From Forficula auricularia (lineage: Eukaryota > Arthropoda > Insecta > Dermaptera > Forficulidae), in NCBI GenBank assembly GCA_024734495.1, contig JALMQS010000085.1:21295539-21359538 (forward strand): a DNA stretch of 64,000 nucleotides, given 5' to 3'. The notes under the pieces are model-generated. The model searched no databases. It saw nothing but the letters and a program-made list of their open reading frames with translations, and was not told the DNA's origin. How positions within the stretch are numbered: the stretch's first letter is position 1; each line of letters opens with the position of its first letter. Of this stretch, positions 9,899 through 20,612 are shown piece after piece. Both the position numbers and the translations under genes were made by a program.

Positions 9899-10226
9899 TG
9901 TAGCGGCCTGCTTCTCGCTCGATAGCGACGAGCCTTGAGACACGGCCGTTAGATGACTCAGTCGGATCGTTGAGTCGCTTTTGCATGAGTGAAATATATT
10001 CACCCATGCTATAATTAAAGCGACTCGATTCGACTGGAGTAGCGAACGGATTCGAACATGTGAATCTGGAGGGGCCACCGCCATCCAGCAGCCCCTCCCC
10101 TGCACACACCCTATATGAACACGCAACCTACAACTCCGCATACGCAAGATTGTTAGACCCCATCGACTTGATGGGGGCGCGGCATCAAAGCGCCACACAG
10201 CACTCGGCACAAGAGATGTCCTAACA
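9899..10226 (-). mobile_element. Possible solo LTR
   Basis: The minus strand runs TGTTAGGACATC ... GGCCGCTACA, a TG...CA bounded, relatively GC-rich 328-bp block in AT-rich surroundings, with TATATAGGGTGTG that could act as a promoter. The 5-bp flanks do not match and no second copy is in the window, so this is a compositional guess. The stretch 10227-11123 is AT-rich with no feature I can support. Confidence 0.3.
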
Positions 10227-11123
10227 ATACATATACAATATTTCAAATGACTTTGGATCAAGGATAAATTCTACAACGATCCTGCAGTTTATTTTTGATA
10301 AAAACATTGAAATGTACATTTTAACAAAGATATCCATCACAGTAGAAAATATAGTATAAATTTGAGGTTACATAATTTTTCCAGATCATTATGTTTGAAT
10401 AATTTTCCCGAATTCGCCCCCTCCCCTTTTTCCTCCCCTCTCAAATAGAATGTACATTTTTCATTTAGTAACAAAACAGATGAGGTCTTTCTTCCGCTGA
10501 CAAGATGATTTCCGTCAAGCCCAACGCTGCTATTTATCTTCCTTCTTCTGCTACTCTATACTCTATATACAGATGCAAATTTGCCTCTTCTTTTCTTCAT
10601 CTACGACATTATATATATATATAATCCCCCTTTTCATGTTTCTTAATTATTTGCTTTTCTTTTCAAATTCTAACCCCCCACACACCACCGCACTTATACT
10701 TCACTAGCTCAAATGTTTAATGAATATATTTTCTGTCCTTGGAGGTCATACAAGAGACGAATTTACTCATATTCATTTAATATCTACTCTTGTTTTGTAT
10801 AAATTATTTGATTTTAGTAGCTTTTACATTATTTATTTATTTATTTATATGCTTAATTTAATTAGTTTTTGGAAGTCAGAGCTTCACTCGGTGATTTTTA
10901 CGTTTTAATAATTATTTATTTATTTAATCAACCACTTGTTTTGTTTTGATTCAACCAAATGATTGATTTTTATTCAACCAGAATCGGTTAGTAATTAGTT
11001 TAATTAAAAAAAAAAACTATTAAAATATTTTTTCCCAAAATTGAAAACAGGTTATATAATAGGTATTTAATATACATCAAATTGAAAGTTTTTTGTCGAA
11101 AGTAGCAGAATTTTTATATATTA

Positions 11124-11336
11124 AAGGAGACAATAAATGAGTGTGTATTCTGCTGGAATTATAAATTTTATTTATAACGAGACTATAGTTTTGAGGTCTT
11201 TGCCCTCTTCATCAGTCTATTAAAATTGATTCACAGGAAATAATGTATTAATACTTTAATCTCTCCTCGTAACTATAGTCTCGTTATAAATAAAATTTAT
11301 AATTTCAGCAGAAGACACACTCTTTTATTGTCTCTT
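11124..11336. mobile_element. Penelope-type inverted terminal repeats, remnant
   Basis: About 68-base arms (left 11124-11192, right 11270-11336) are complementary and share ATTATAAATTTTATTTATAA. The inner arm ends are the hammerhead-like ACTATAGTCTCG. The arrangement, inverted copies meeting at CTATAG, is the same as in the Penelope-like element at 52575-53413, but the coding middle is lost. Confidence 0.55.
11181..11215 (-). ncRNA. Hammerhead ribozyme core, probably inactivated
   Basis: The minus strand reads CTGATGA, an extra A, a GAGG/CCTC stem II with a GCAAAGA loop, then AAAAC in place of the required GAAAC, and TATAGTC. The order of parts matches a hammerhead with minimal stem III, but the invariant G12 is replaced by A, which should abolish cleavage. 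Confidence 0.5.
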
Positions 11337-11354
11337 TCAACATACATCAAACAT

Positions 11355-11615
11355 GTAATGTAATAAGGTTAGCCCCATAGCTAGGACCTAGCCGAACAGC
11401 AGTGACGAAGGAACACCAAGTTTTCAATATCCATATGACATTGACTCCATTAAAAACATTTATAATTGAAGAAAGACTGATGATGAAGACCAAGTCTTCG
11501 AAACTATAGTCTCAAACAAATAAATAATATATATACAGATATATCATCTCGATATATATATGTGTGTATGTTTATTTGCATCAAGCAGAGGACAACCTCT
11601 TTGTTTCTCTTTGTG
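11355..11615 (+). mobile_element. Penelope-like 3' terminal repeat (solo fragment)
   Basis: Closely matches 53170-53413, including GAACACCAAGTTTTCAATAT, the hammerhead core and the block from CAGATATATCATCTCGATAT to GAGGACAACCTCTTTGTTTC. It lacks the GIY-YIG coding part and the left inverted arm. The stretch 11616-11985 is AT-rich with nothing recognised. Confidence 0.7.
11477..11511 (+). ncRNA. Hammerhead ribozyme core, Penelope type
   Basis: CTGATGA (11477-11483), one extra T, a perfect 6-bp stem II GAAGAC/GTCTTC with CAA loop, GAAAC (11500-11504), a TATA loop, and GTC (11509-11511). This reproduces the conserved hammerhead core with the very short stem III described for Penelope-like retroelements. 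The predicted cleavage follows the C of GTC. The extra nucleotide before stem II and a weak stem I are deviations. Confidence 0.65.
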
Positions 11616-11987
11616 ACATAATATATGATCCAATATTAGTACACTTTCAAATAAACAAATAAACAAAAGCAAGAGAAATCTTTTATATAAAACAATTTTA
11701 AAATGTTTATTTTGACTCCAAACATATCGCGGGAATTTCTCTTTGTCAATGAAATTTAATTTAATTTAAAAAAAAGAAATGTTGTTTTTATATTCCTTAG
11801 ATTAAGAAACTTTTATTTTACTTTTTTATTTTTTAAAATTAAATTAAATTATATTGACAAAGGGGAAAAATATAACATAATAATTATAACTTATAAACAT
11901 GAACACAAATATACATTAGCTTAACAAAAAATCCCATCGATATAAAATAGGATAAAATGAAAACTATTATACACATCTAAATTAATA

Positions 11988-12903
11988 TAGGGTCCGCCAT
12001 CTAACGTTTTTTTTTTCAACTAGTGCTTATTTCGTGAATGGTAACACTTAGCTCATGTTTGATTTGACAGATAATTAGTTTTATCCTTCCGCTGAACGAA
12101 TATGGTGACCATCCAATGCGTTTTCGCTTCGCTAATTGGGCCTGCGATCGACTTACAGAAGATGCCGATTTTGCCAAAAAAATCATCTTTTCAGATGAAG
12201 CTCATTTTGATCTTGGCGGGTATGTAAACAAGCAAAATTGTCGCATTTGGGGCACAGAAAACCCGCACGCATACATTGAAAAGCCGACGCACCCAAAACG
12301 AGTCACTGTTTGGTGCGGATTTTGGTCCAGAGGCATAATTGGGCCATTTTTCTTCGAAAATGAGCAAGGAGTGGCCGTTACAGTCAATGGCGATCGTTAT
12401 CGGGCCATGTTGAACGAATTTTTGTTCACAAAAATTGAAGAGGAGGATATTGGCAACATTTGGTTTCAACAGGACGGCGCTACGTGCCACACAGCCGAAG
12501 CTACACTCGATGTTTTGCGCCCTGTTTTTGAAGATCGCATTATCAGCCGCAGAGCTGATGTCGTTTGGCCACCTCGGAGCTGCGATTTGACACCGTTGGA
12601 CTATTATTTGTGGGGTGCCGTCAAAGATAAGTGTTACGCCGACAAGCCAGAGACAATTGACGCTTTAAAGGACAATATTCGTGAAGCCATTGGTGAAATA
12701 CAGCTGCACACAATCGAAAATGTGCTTAAAAATTGGACCGATCGTGTAGGCTACTGCATGGCCAGCCGAGGCAGCCATTTGAATGAAATTATTTTCCATT
12801 ATTAACCGGAAGGATTGTACTTTCAAATAAAAAAAGAAATTTGAGAAAATATTCAGCAGTTTCTTTTTATAGCATATAAAAAAAAGTTATTTGGCGGACC
12901 CTA
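11988..12903 (+). mobile_element. Tc1/mariner element, internally deleted, TIRs intact
   Basis: Ends TAGGGTCCGCCA at the left and TGGCGGACCCTA at the right are inverted repeats flanked by TA (11986-11987, 12904-12905), the Tc1/mariner target duplication. At 916 bp it is shorter than the usual 1.2-1.4 kb because the 5' coding part is missing. Confidence 0.85.
12083..12805 (+). CDS. Tc1/mariner transposase, catalytic domain only
   Basis: An uninterrupted frame encodes the DDE/D catalytic half of a Tc1/mariner transposase; the first ATG is at 12116 (229 residues). Counting from it, the acidic residues are D27 (FSDEAHF), D120 (WFQQDGATCH) and D157 (PRSCDLTPLDYYLW), with 36 residues between the last two. 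The N-terminal paired helix-turn-helix DNA-binding domain (about 110-120 residues) is missing, so it should not bind TIRs. The frame ends normally with NEIIFHY. The open frame upstream of 12116 still matches (LNEYGDHP), placing the deletion joint near 12083. Confidence 0.85.
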   Translation: MLPLNEYGDHPMRFRFANWACDRLTEDADFAKKIIFSDEAHFDLGGYVNKQNCRIWGTENPHAYIEKPTHPKRVTVWCGFWSRGIIGPFFFENEQGVAVTVNGDRYRAMLNEFLFTKIEEEDIGNIWFQQDGATCHTAEATLDVLRPVFEDRIISRRADVVWPPRSCDLTPLDYYLWGAVKDKCYADKPETIDALKDNIREAIGEIQLHTIENVLKNWTDRVGYCMASRGSHLNEIIFHY

Positions 12904-12905
12904 TA

Positions 12906-14044
12906 TATAAACTTTTTGACATGAGCATAATTATATTATTAATAACTAAAACATGTGATTCTTAAACTAATTTTTATAATGAGATCTTTTATCTATTTCT
13001 ATTAGTCATGAAATTAGCGTTGCTAACGAGCAAATCTTGCACTTCTTTAATAATCCCTTAAACTATGTCATCTATTGGTACTCTGCGAGAAGCAAAAAAA
13101 AAAAAAATTAACGAAACTTCCTCCTCTGTCCACTCGCTCCGAACTATAACATCGTTCCTAAAAAGAACAAACGAGTTAAAAGCCTTGCTATAATCGGAGT
13201 GGGTGAGGTCCTACTTGAGCACAAATCGAAACGTCGTAGTTTTATTGTATTATTTGTTCGTGTTTAATAAATAATAATAATTAATTATGTGTGATTTAAA
13301 TAAAAATTCAAACTTTAATGAAAGAATTAGTTAGTGGGGTTTGTCGTTTCTTCGCCATTATAATATCTTGCATCCGCCCCCACAACCTCCTTTAGTCCCC
13401 TTTTCGTTGCAAATTTCTTCCCTCATTCATTCATTTGTTGAATGAATATATTTTCTCGATTAAGAGTCTCTCGTGTGTGTCCAGTTCGTTCATTCATCCA
13501 TTGGTTCATTAATTCAGCCCAAACCCCTTATATCCCTCTATCTAGTGGTCCATTTGGTTGGTCCATCCTGCATGTCTGTCTGTCTGTCTGTCTGTCCATG
13601 GCAAACCTCGCAAGTCAAAATCAGCGCCCTTCTTCTTCTTCTTCGGCTTCTGCTTTCTGACACGGACAGAAATCAACCTGTCATCAACTTGTCTTTGCTT
13701 GCCTCCGAGACATTATTATATTAACACATCATTAAATCCGACCCCAAATCAAAGTCACTTGCGCCCTCCACTTTTAATTAACTCGGAATCTCAACAATAT
13801 TCAATTAACTTGCCCCCGAGAGAAATTCCGAACCATTCTTCCTTTTTTTAAGTACTAAATTGAAATTACTTTTTAGTGTTTTTCAATTTTAAAAGTTTTT
13901 TAAGCTTTCCTTTACATAAGTAAAGCTACCGAATATAGTACAAGTATTGGAATTGATTTTACTTAAGTTAACATTTTAAGACCTTCACATTCCAATATAC
14001 ATATAAATAATTAATCTTATACTATTAAGTGAGTGTTATATGTG
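12906..14044. other. AT-rich stretch without supported genes
   Basis: Contains a CTGT microsatellite (about 13570-13596) and a CTT-rich run (13629-13646). At 13219-13230 CGAAACGTCG resembles the tail of a Penelope hammerhead but lacks an upstream CTGATGA. Frames of 70-100 codons around 13442-13851 are low complexity, overlap each other and match nothing I recognise. Confidence 0.6.
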
Positions 14045-14725
14045 TTAATTAAAAATAATATATTAGGGATATACATAGAAACATATATATATATATATAT
14101 ACTAGCCTCTACGGCCGTGACTTCTGCACGCCCTCTGCACCTAAACCTTCCGGGCCGGCTCTCTGGCGGGCAGCGTCTCAAGATGACCAAAAGATTGTTT
14201 GGGATATAATTTAGATTTACTCGTACAACATATGAATGATTGATTTTCCCCAAAAAAATAAATCTTAAAAAATACAATAAAAAACATTTATTAATTAAAT
14301 AATTTATTTAACAAATCAAAAATATAAATATAAAAAAACTCAGTATATTTCCAATACTTTTAAAACAATATAAGAATAAAAATAAGTATCCCTGCTTTAC
14401 GCTATAAGATGAACAAAACATAAATACGTTCACAAACAATTAATCAATATACAAAAAACAAAATAAAATTTAAAAGTGTAATAAGTTTCCAAGTCCGGGG
14501 CTTCGCCTAACCGCCTTCGGTAATTCTCTCGTTAAATATCTTTAATGAATTTACAATTAAAAATATATATCAAATTTAAAAAGATAGGTAAAAAAGCTCT
14601 CATTTAGGCCCTCTGTCGGAATTTTTAAAATTACACACAAACATGTTAACATTGAAATATATATATATATATATATATATGTTTCTATGTATATCCTTAA
14701 TATATTATTTTTAATTTTTTAATTA
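14045..14725. repeat. AT-rich palindromic MITE split by an insertion
   Basis: The left arm (14045-14100) and right arm (14655-14725) are complementary: AATTAAAAATAATATATTAG...GAAACATATATAT against its complement. They correspond to the two halves of the compact palindrome at 3675-3762. The 550 bp between them begin inside the central AT run, so the palindrome was opened at its centre by another element. Confidence 0.65.
14102..14655 (+). mobile_element. Possible Helitron-like insert starting ACTAGC
   Basis: Starts ACTAGCCTCTACGGCCGTGA and carries the GC-rich CTGGCGGGCAGCGTCTC module (14162-14178) also seen at 20099-20115, 36342-36358 and, inverted, 39563-39579. It lies in the AT centre of a palindromic MITE with no TIR of its own. 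Insertion into an AT context and an ACTAGC start are compatible with a Helentron-type element, but no 3' hairpin was identified. Confidence 0.4.
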
Positions 14726-15600
14726 TTTTTAACAATACAAATCAATAATCATTTTATATGAATATTAGATTGTTATTAATTAATTTAATTAAAAATTCAA
14801 TTGTTCAAATTTCTTTTTCTGTTTTCTTTACTCTAAAAAAGCTGAGTTAAAGATGTTATTGATCTTGTTTTTCTACTCCTAATACTAAAAACAATCATAC
14901 CCCACACACACACACACACACACAAAGACAGCTATATAAATATAATATAAATTGAAGGGATAATCCGTTTAATACGCTTAATAATTGACAAGGGTGGTTT
15001 TGTTTAACAATTCATTTGGGCCAAATCAACGTCGTAAAACTCGATTGCAAGAAAATAGACGCCAAGTAGATATAAAAACCAACCCCTCCTAGGTCAATCT
15101 ATAAAAACCAACCCTCTATAAGTAAAACAACAACAAAAAAATAATCAAAATAAATAAATAAATAAAACTGAAGGAATTTGATTGTGCTCGCTCGTTTAAC
15201 GACACTAATCAATACTGAAATGTCTCGAAGTAGAGAGTAAAAACAATCATATAATATTTATTTATTTATTTGCCAAGATTAGAAATAATAAATCAGTCCG
15301 ATAAATTGATTATTTTATTTGTGATCAATATCATAGAAAAAGAGCATTAAACTTTTTCCCGAACTCCAAAAGTAGTAGTACCTAAGTATTTAATTTAAGA
15401 GCAAACTTGAACTGTTAGTTTTGAAGTTTTGAGAAAAACAAAACTTTCGCCCATTATGCCAATCAATCTTTCAAGATACGACTCGACAAATTAAGGATCT
15501 TTGACTTCAATTCACTCTCTTGAATATTCATAAAATTCTCTGATTTTATTATTATTATTATTATTATTAGCACCTGAAAGGAACCGAGCTTCATTATTAA
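14726..15600. other. AT-rich stretch, no gene seen
   Basis: Only simple repeats are evident: CA repeats at about 14904-14923 and a TTA/ATT run at 15546-15569. No open frame resembles a known protein. Confidence 0.6.
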
Positions 15601-16099
15601 AGTAAATTTAAAAGATATATTCTGGATATATATAAATATATACCAGGTGAGTTTTTTTATCTTGAGACGGTCTTATAATTCAAAAACAATCCATTATATG
15701 AAAAAAGTTTATTTATATCAGGGGGAACTAAACTACGCTATTGTTTGCTGACCTAGAACAAGCTTTCAAGGGTATTTCGAGGTCAAGTTCTGTTTTTTAA
15801 ATGGGAACCTATATGTTTTTGTACAGATTCTTAATCTAGAAAAAAACTGAATTACGTTCATTAGAACTATATTATTTTTTTATATGACATCAAATAAAAA
15901 ATATTAAATTAATTATGTCTCAAAAATCCAAATAATAAGTATTCTTAACATATATTCAACTTAATTATCAAATAATAATGATCAAATATTTAATTATTAA
16001 ATAAATAATTTAATAATAATTAATAATTGAATAATTTTGACCATTTCTGAGACATTCCAGAGTGTATTCACCGTATAAATTAAAACCATTTCAATTCTG

Positions 16100-16725
16100 T
16101 CTTCAACAAAAATAAACTGCAACGGATCGTTGCTAAACTTTATCCAAATTCATTTGAAATATTAATATGTTCTTGAGTAAAGTACTTTAAAATATAATTT
16201 TACTAAAAACTTTATTTAAGCTTTTTTGTGGTCCCCAAGGTACTTAATTAGGATATTAAATTTCATCAAAATTGGTTAAGTCATTTTCAAGATATTTAGA
16301 AAAAACTAAAAAAGTACCGAAATAAAGTACTAATGTTTGTGAACCGATATGTACCAAAAACTAATCAGCGCTTCATTTTGTTAAACTAATGGTAGGTTTT
16401 CAATTTCATTTCAATCAGTGCAACGGTGTGGAAAAAATCGTGGACGAAAAAACGATAACATACATCAGTACATACATCCATCCCCACGCACTTCCAAAAA
16501 AAATGGCACTTTTTGGCCTCTCGACGAGATTCCAGGTAATTTTTGGCAAAACCGTCACGTGCTAAAATTCAATCTCATTGAATACTTCAATTTGTGACCT
16601 TAATTGAGTCTATGGGTTCCGTAGTCTTTACCTGAGGACCTTTGAAGTCGCGCTTGCCGCGAGAGCGATTCCAATACTTTCTCCCATGCTTCGCATTGGA
16701 TAAAGTAAAAATCCTCCATTTTTAT
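16100..16725 (+). repeat. Dispersed repeat family R, longest copy
   Basis: Runs from AATAAACTGCAACGGATCGT to GCATTGGATAAAGTAAAAA. Near-identical segments recur at 46222-46760 and 57922-58281, and a minus-strand fragment at 4685-4830. It includes AAATTTCATCAAAATTGGTT and an AACATCCATCC-type run, a style common in 3' parts of Helitron-like and other non-coding repeats. No TIR, LTR or coding region was found, so the class is unknown. Confidence 0.75.
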
Positions 16726-16901
16726 TATTATGGTAATACAATATAACTATCTACTGGATTGACAGGAGAAATAAACTTTTTTAAGCTCAAGAATTTTAAA
16801 TATATCTATTAAGTAGAAAATAATCTCTTAATTCTGTGTATAATGAAGTTTTAAAATCATTATAAACACTTATTTTCATTGTTGTGACTTTTATAACACT
16901 G

Positions 16902-17423
16902 TTCGACAAAAAATTAAAGAAAAATTTCTTCCCTTAAATCTAACAATGGATTCTAGTAGAGCTAATTATCATGCAATTTTCGATTTTTTGCAACAGGTCG
17001 AGTTTTGAGATATTATCGGTCAAAATGACAAAACAGGCCATCTTGACTTATTTTCGAGTTCCATTAAATATTAGACACTAATATTTGAAATCAAAATATT
17101 CCTCTTTGATTTTTCAAATTACGACTTGTTTTTAGCTCAATTGGAACTCGAGCTATAACAAAAAACCAAGAAGATATGATTTTATCTATATTTATTCTAT
17201 TACGTCAATAAAATATTTTGATTTCAAATATTGCTGTATTAATAATATCTAATGGGACTCGAAAATAAGTCAAAATGGCTTTTTTCGTCATTTTGACCGA
17301 TAAAATATCACAAAACTCTGACCTGTTGTAAAAAATCGGGAAATTTCATGATAATCATCGTATATAACTCTACTGGAATCCATTGTTAGGTTAACGGGGT
17401 AAAATTTTGTTTAATAGTGTAAT
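16902..17423. mobile_element. Foldback element with ~180-bp arms
   Basis: The left arm (about 16925-17100) from CTAACAATGGATTCTAGTAG is complementary to 17220-17395, ending ACTCTACTGGAATCCATTGT. Outer ends ACACTGTTCGACAAAA and TTTTGTTTAATAGTGT form imperfect TIRs. A half copy is at 2500-2840. It is non-coding and probably a non-autonomous DNA transposon. Confidence 0.65.
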
Positions 17424-17867
17424 TATTTATTTAATAATTAAATATTTGATCATTATTATTTGATAATTAAGTTGAATAATTGTTAAACATAATTATTAGG
17501 ATTTTTATTTGAGATCTAATTGATTTAATATTATTTTTATTTGATGTCGTACAAAAAAATAGTTCTAATAAAAAGTTCAGTTTTTTTTTCTAGAATAAGA
17601 AAATGTGCAGAAACATATAGGTTTCCATTTAAAAAACAGAACTTGACCGTCGAAATTCTCTTGAAATCTTGTACTAGGTCAACAAACAAGAGCGTAGTTT
17701 AGTTTCCCCCTTGATATAAATAAACATATATTTGAAACTTTTTTTCATATAATGTATTATAAGACTGTCTCAAGATAAAAAAAAACTCACCAGGTATATA
17801 TTTATATATATCCAATCCACAATATATCATTTTTTAAATTCTTCTCCGAGCTTCATTGTTAAAATAA

Positions 17868-17902
17868 ATTTAAAAAAAATATATTGTGGATATATATAGA
17901 CT

Positions 17903-17935
<33 letters not shown>

Positions 17936-17985
17936 GTATATATATATAAGTCTATATATATCCACAATATATTTTTTTAATTCTT
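17868..17985. repeat. AT palindrome
   Basis: TTAAAAAAAATATATTGTGG...ATATAGACTTATATA is mirrored by its complement around a central AT/TATG run. It is similar in architecture to the 3675 and 28127 palindromes but has a different sequence (ATATTGTGGATATATA). Confidence 0.65.
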
Positions 17986-17989
17986 CTCC

Positions 17990-19885
17990 CTTCTCTTTAA
18001 TTTCAGTCTTTTTTTTGTTATTCTTTCCTCATTAAATTTTCGCCATTCATTTAGAATTTATTTAAATTTAAATTATGAAAAATTTCATTCCAGCCCTTGA
18101 TTCTAATTACAGGCGACACCCCCTAAAAGTTGGCTTTTGCGGGAAGGGTGAGTGAGTGGGGGGAGTGGGGGTTGCAGACGGGGGATGGAGTAGGGTAAGA
18201 ACTTGAGCATTTAAATATTCAAACGGAAAGGAACCCTCGCAGCCAATATCCATCAACATCTTTTCCTTTTAAAAAATTGCCTCATCGACATTTTTCTTTT
18301 TTTTTTAATATTAGAGAACGGAGGGTCTAGGGGGTGTGGTGGGGGGGGGGAGACGTGTTAGATGAAAGGGACGTGCTTGGAACCTCGAAAAAGCCAACAC
18401 CTTGTGCAGTCGTTGCCATTTCTGGCATTTATAACCCTTTTACGGGGTGAACTTATCAGGTGGCGTGTTGGATGGCTTCCGGGGGCTTTGTTCGGGGTCC
18501 GATTTGGGGTGAAATCGAAATCGAACTCGAGCTTATATTGTCAAAGAATTGGATTCCAGGTGATGTTTCACCTAGAAATTTGATAGAAAATCTTATACGA
18601 ATACTATTCAGTAGTAATGACGTCACATCCAGTATTCCAAAAAATAACCTAAAATTCACCTTTCTTAAGTACACTCACATAAATAAATAAATAATCAAAT
18701 CAAAGAAATATTTATTTATAAATAAACAGTTGCAAATCCGTGCCAAAATGTTGGCGACAACCTGTTTGTAACGGTTGCATTATAATCTTTGCGACTATAA
18801 TTTAACGATAATACAACACAGTTGCAAAACGGAAAAAAACGAGACATAACTACCGTTTAGAAACCATAATTCAACCTAATTAAAACTATATAATGACTAT
18901 AATTCAACCAATCAAAAAAGTTGCATTTGGGTTTTATTTTGGTCTCTCTGCTATACGGGTAGTATGTACCATATAAATTTTTTTTTAATTTTCTAATTTT
19001 AATCAATTTTATTTGTTATGAAGTATTTTGGGTTTATAGATAGAGATAGATAGATGTCAAATAAAAGTTGTGAATGCCTTTTCGGGCAATCTGATTAAGT
19101 TTCGGGGCCTCCCCCCTTATATTCGAAGGGCGGATTTTATGACATGGCTAATAGACAGTCGGCCGATTGGGCTGATATAATTTTCTGCTCAATTAGAAAG
19201 TGCAATTGTGAGAGAGAGAGAGGGCAATGCCTGCCATCTGGTGGGTTGTTCTCGCCCTACGATAAATATCAAATCCACCCCCACACACACACAATGTCTG
19301 TTCCCATCTGATCTGATCTATTGGCGTTTTCTTATTGAAATGTCGCGTGTAGGAATCAAATCTCGGCTTGAAGCAAGATTAACTACACCCCCCGGGTGAG
19401 GGGTACATACCCCCTTAGATATCTCTCTAATCTCGTTCAATCACCCCTTTCGATGTCTGCTTTGGATTTTCCCCAACTTATCTCCGCCCAATAATGGTCC
19501 TTTTAGCTTTAGTCAGAAATAAGAGAGAGAGAGAGAGAGAGATTGATGGGCCAACTGGGATAGACGATCCACGACGATACACGATACTGAACAGAGACAG
19601 ATGTACATTTATTTGTTCTCCATCTTGTAGAAAATGACAATTTTTAATCAACCCTTCTTAGAAAGAGAAAAGAAATTTAATTTTGCGGGATTTAATCAAA
19701 AGATTTTCATTTAATATTTTAATTGGATAATTAATCTAAGGATTTTTAAATTTTAATTAGACACCTGTTTCTTACAAATTATTAATAATTGCTCTTATAC
19801 TTGGCGAAAATCATAATAGCGGTGACATCTATTGAAGAAATATAGAATTAAGAATTCAATGAAAATTCACCCCTTAACATATTAT
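17990..19885. other. Mostly single-copy-looking stretch without supported genes
   Basis: Less repeat-like than its surroundings. It includes G-rich tracts (18150-18200, 18330-18352), a GA run (19521-19542) and several short frames at 18362-18690 and 19208-19399 with no family resemblance. It may be intronic or intergenic host DNA. I cannot support an exon. Confidence 0.4.
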
Positions 19886-20125
19886 CATATAGTGATGCTC
19901 GGCAACTTTTTGCTTCAGTTAATCAGTTAAAAGTTATATATTAATATTATTTTTAATTTAAAATTCTGATAAAAACCACCCCGTCACCCCACCCCCTGGA
20001 CCCCACCTGCACACCACAGCCCCGCCAAACCCCCTGGACAACCACCCCCACCGTACCTATGGCACGCCCGTCACCGCTCGGCCCTCCGGGCTGGATGCCC
20101 TGGCGGGCAGCGTCTCGAGATGTGA
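19886..20125 (-). repeat. Fragment of the Helitron-like repeat plus GC module
   Basis: GATGCTCGGCAACTTTTTGCTTCAGTTAAT followed by a C-rich tract of CCACCCC and CCCCCTGGAC blocks matches the 5711-5770 plus 7624-7860 end of the Helitron-like repeat. The GC module CTGGCGGGCAGCGTCTCGAG follows at 20099. The two parts adjoin here without an obvious boundary. Confidence 0.5.
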
Positions 20126-20345
20126 TTATTAGCTGTCCGTAATTATATGTTTTGAAAAAAATATTTTTTGAATAATGAATAATGATCAATCAAAGATGAA
20201 AAAATATAATGAAATGCTTTATAAATACTTTATTAGAACATGCAACCATTTCTGTCGAAGTTCCCGATCGGTTGGAAACCTATTTCTTTTTTAATAATAC
20301 ATTTCAATATTTAAATTTATCTAAAAAGTGTCTCTAAATTAATTA

Positions 20346-20612
20346 TATATAATAATTTTAAAATTAATTTATCTACTAAAATTTCAAATAAGCCGCGCAG
20401 TAATAAATTTAGAATTAATCTCATTATCCCATTAAATCATATATAATTAAAACTTATATTATAAATTAAATATATATAATATATATATATTTTAAAATTA
20501 ATTTGTCTACTAAAATTTTAAGAATTTATATTTTTCTTAAATTCAAAAAAAAAAAAATAATAATTTTCGCGGTATGAATTATTTCCAAAAAATTAAATAT
20601 ATATTTTAAAAT
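20346..20612. repeat. Local tandem repeat interrupted by a LINE
   Basis: TTTTAAAATTAATTTATCTA...CTAAAATTT occurs at about 20356 and again at 20490. A third copy is cut: its left part ends at about 20612 and its right part (TTTGTCTACTAAAATTTCAAAT) resumes at 22204, after the LINE. The period is about 137 bp. Confidence 0.6.

Larger units (their letters stand above)
15611..17845. repeat. Very long imperfect inverted repeat (~390-bp arms)
   Basis: 15640-16010 and 17420-17815 are complementary over most of their length. Paired landmarks are ATATATAAATATATACCAGG, CTCACCAGGTATATATTTAT, the ACCTATATG/CATATAGGT block and ATAATAATGATCAAATATTT. The spacer holds a family R copy (16100-16725) and a second foldback (16902-17423). 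It could be a large TIR element without coding, or a stem formed by duplication. No target duplication was resolved. Confidence 0.7.

Noticed and set aside
9899..10226. Confident solo LTR
   Set aside because: TG...CA borders and composition fit, but there is no target duplication and no second copy, so it is listed only as a low-confidence feature.
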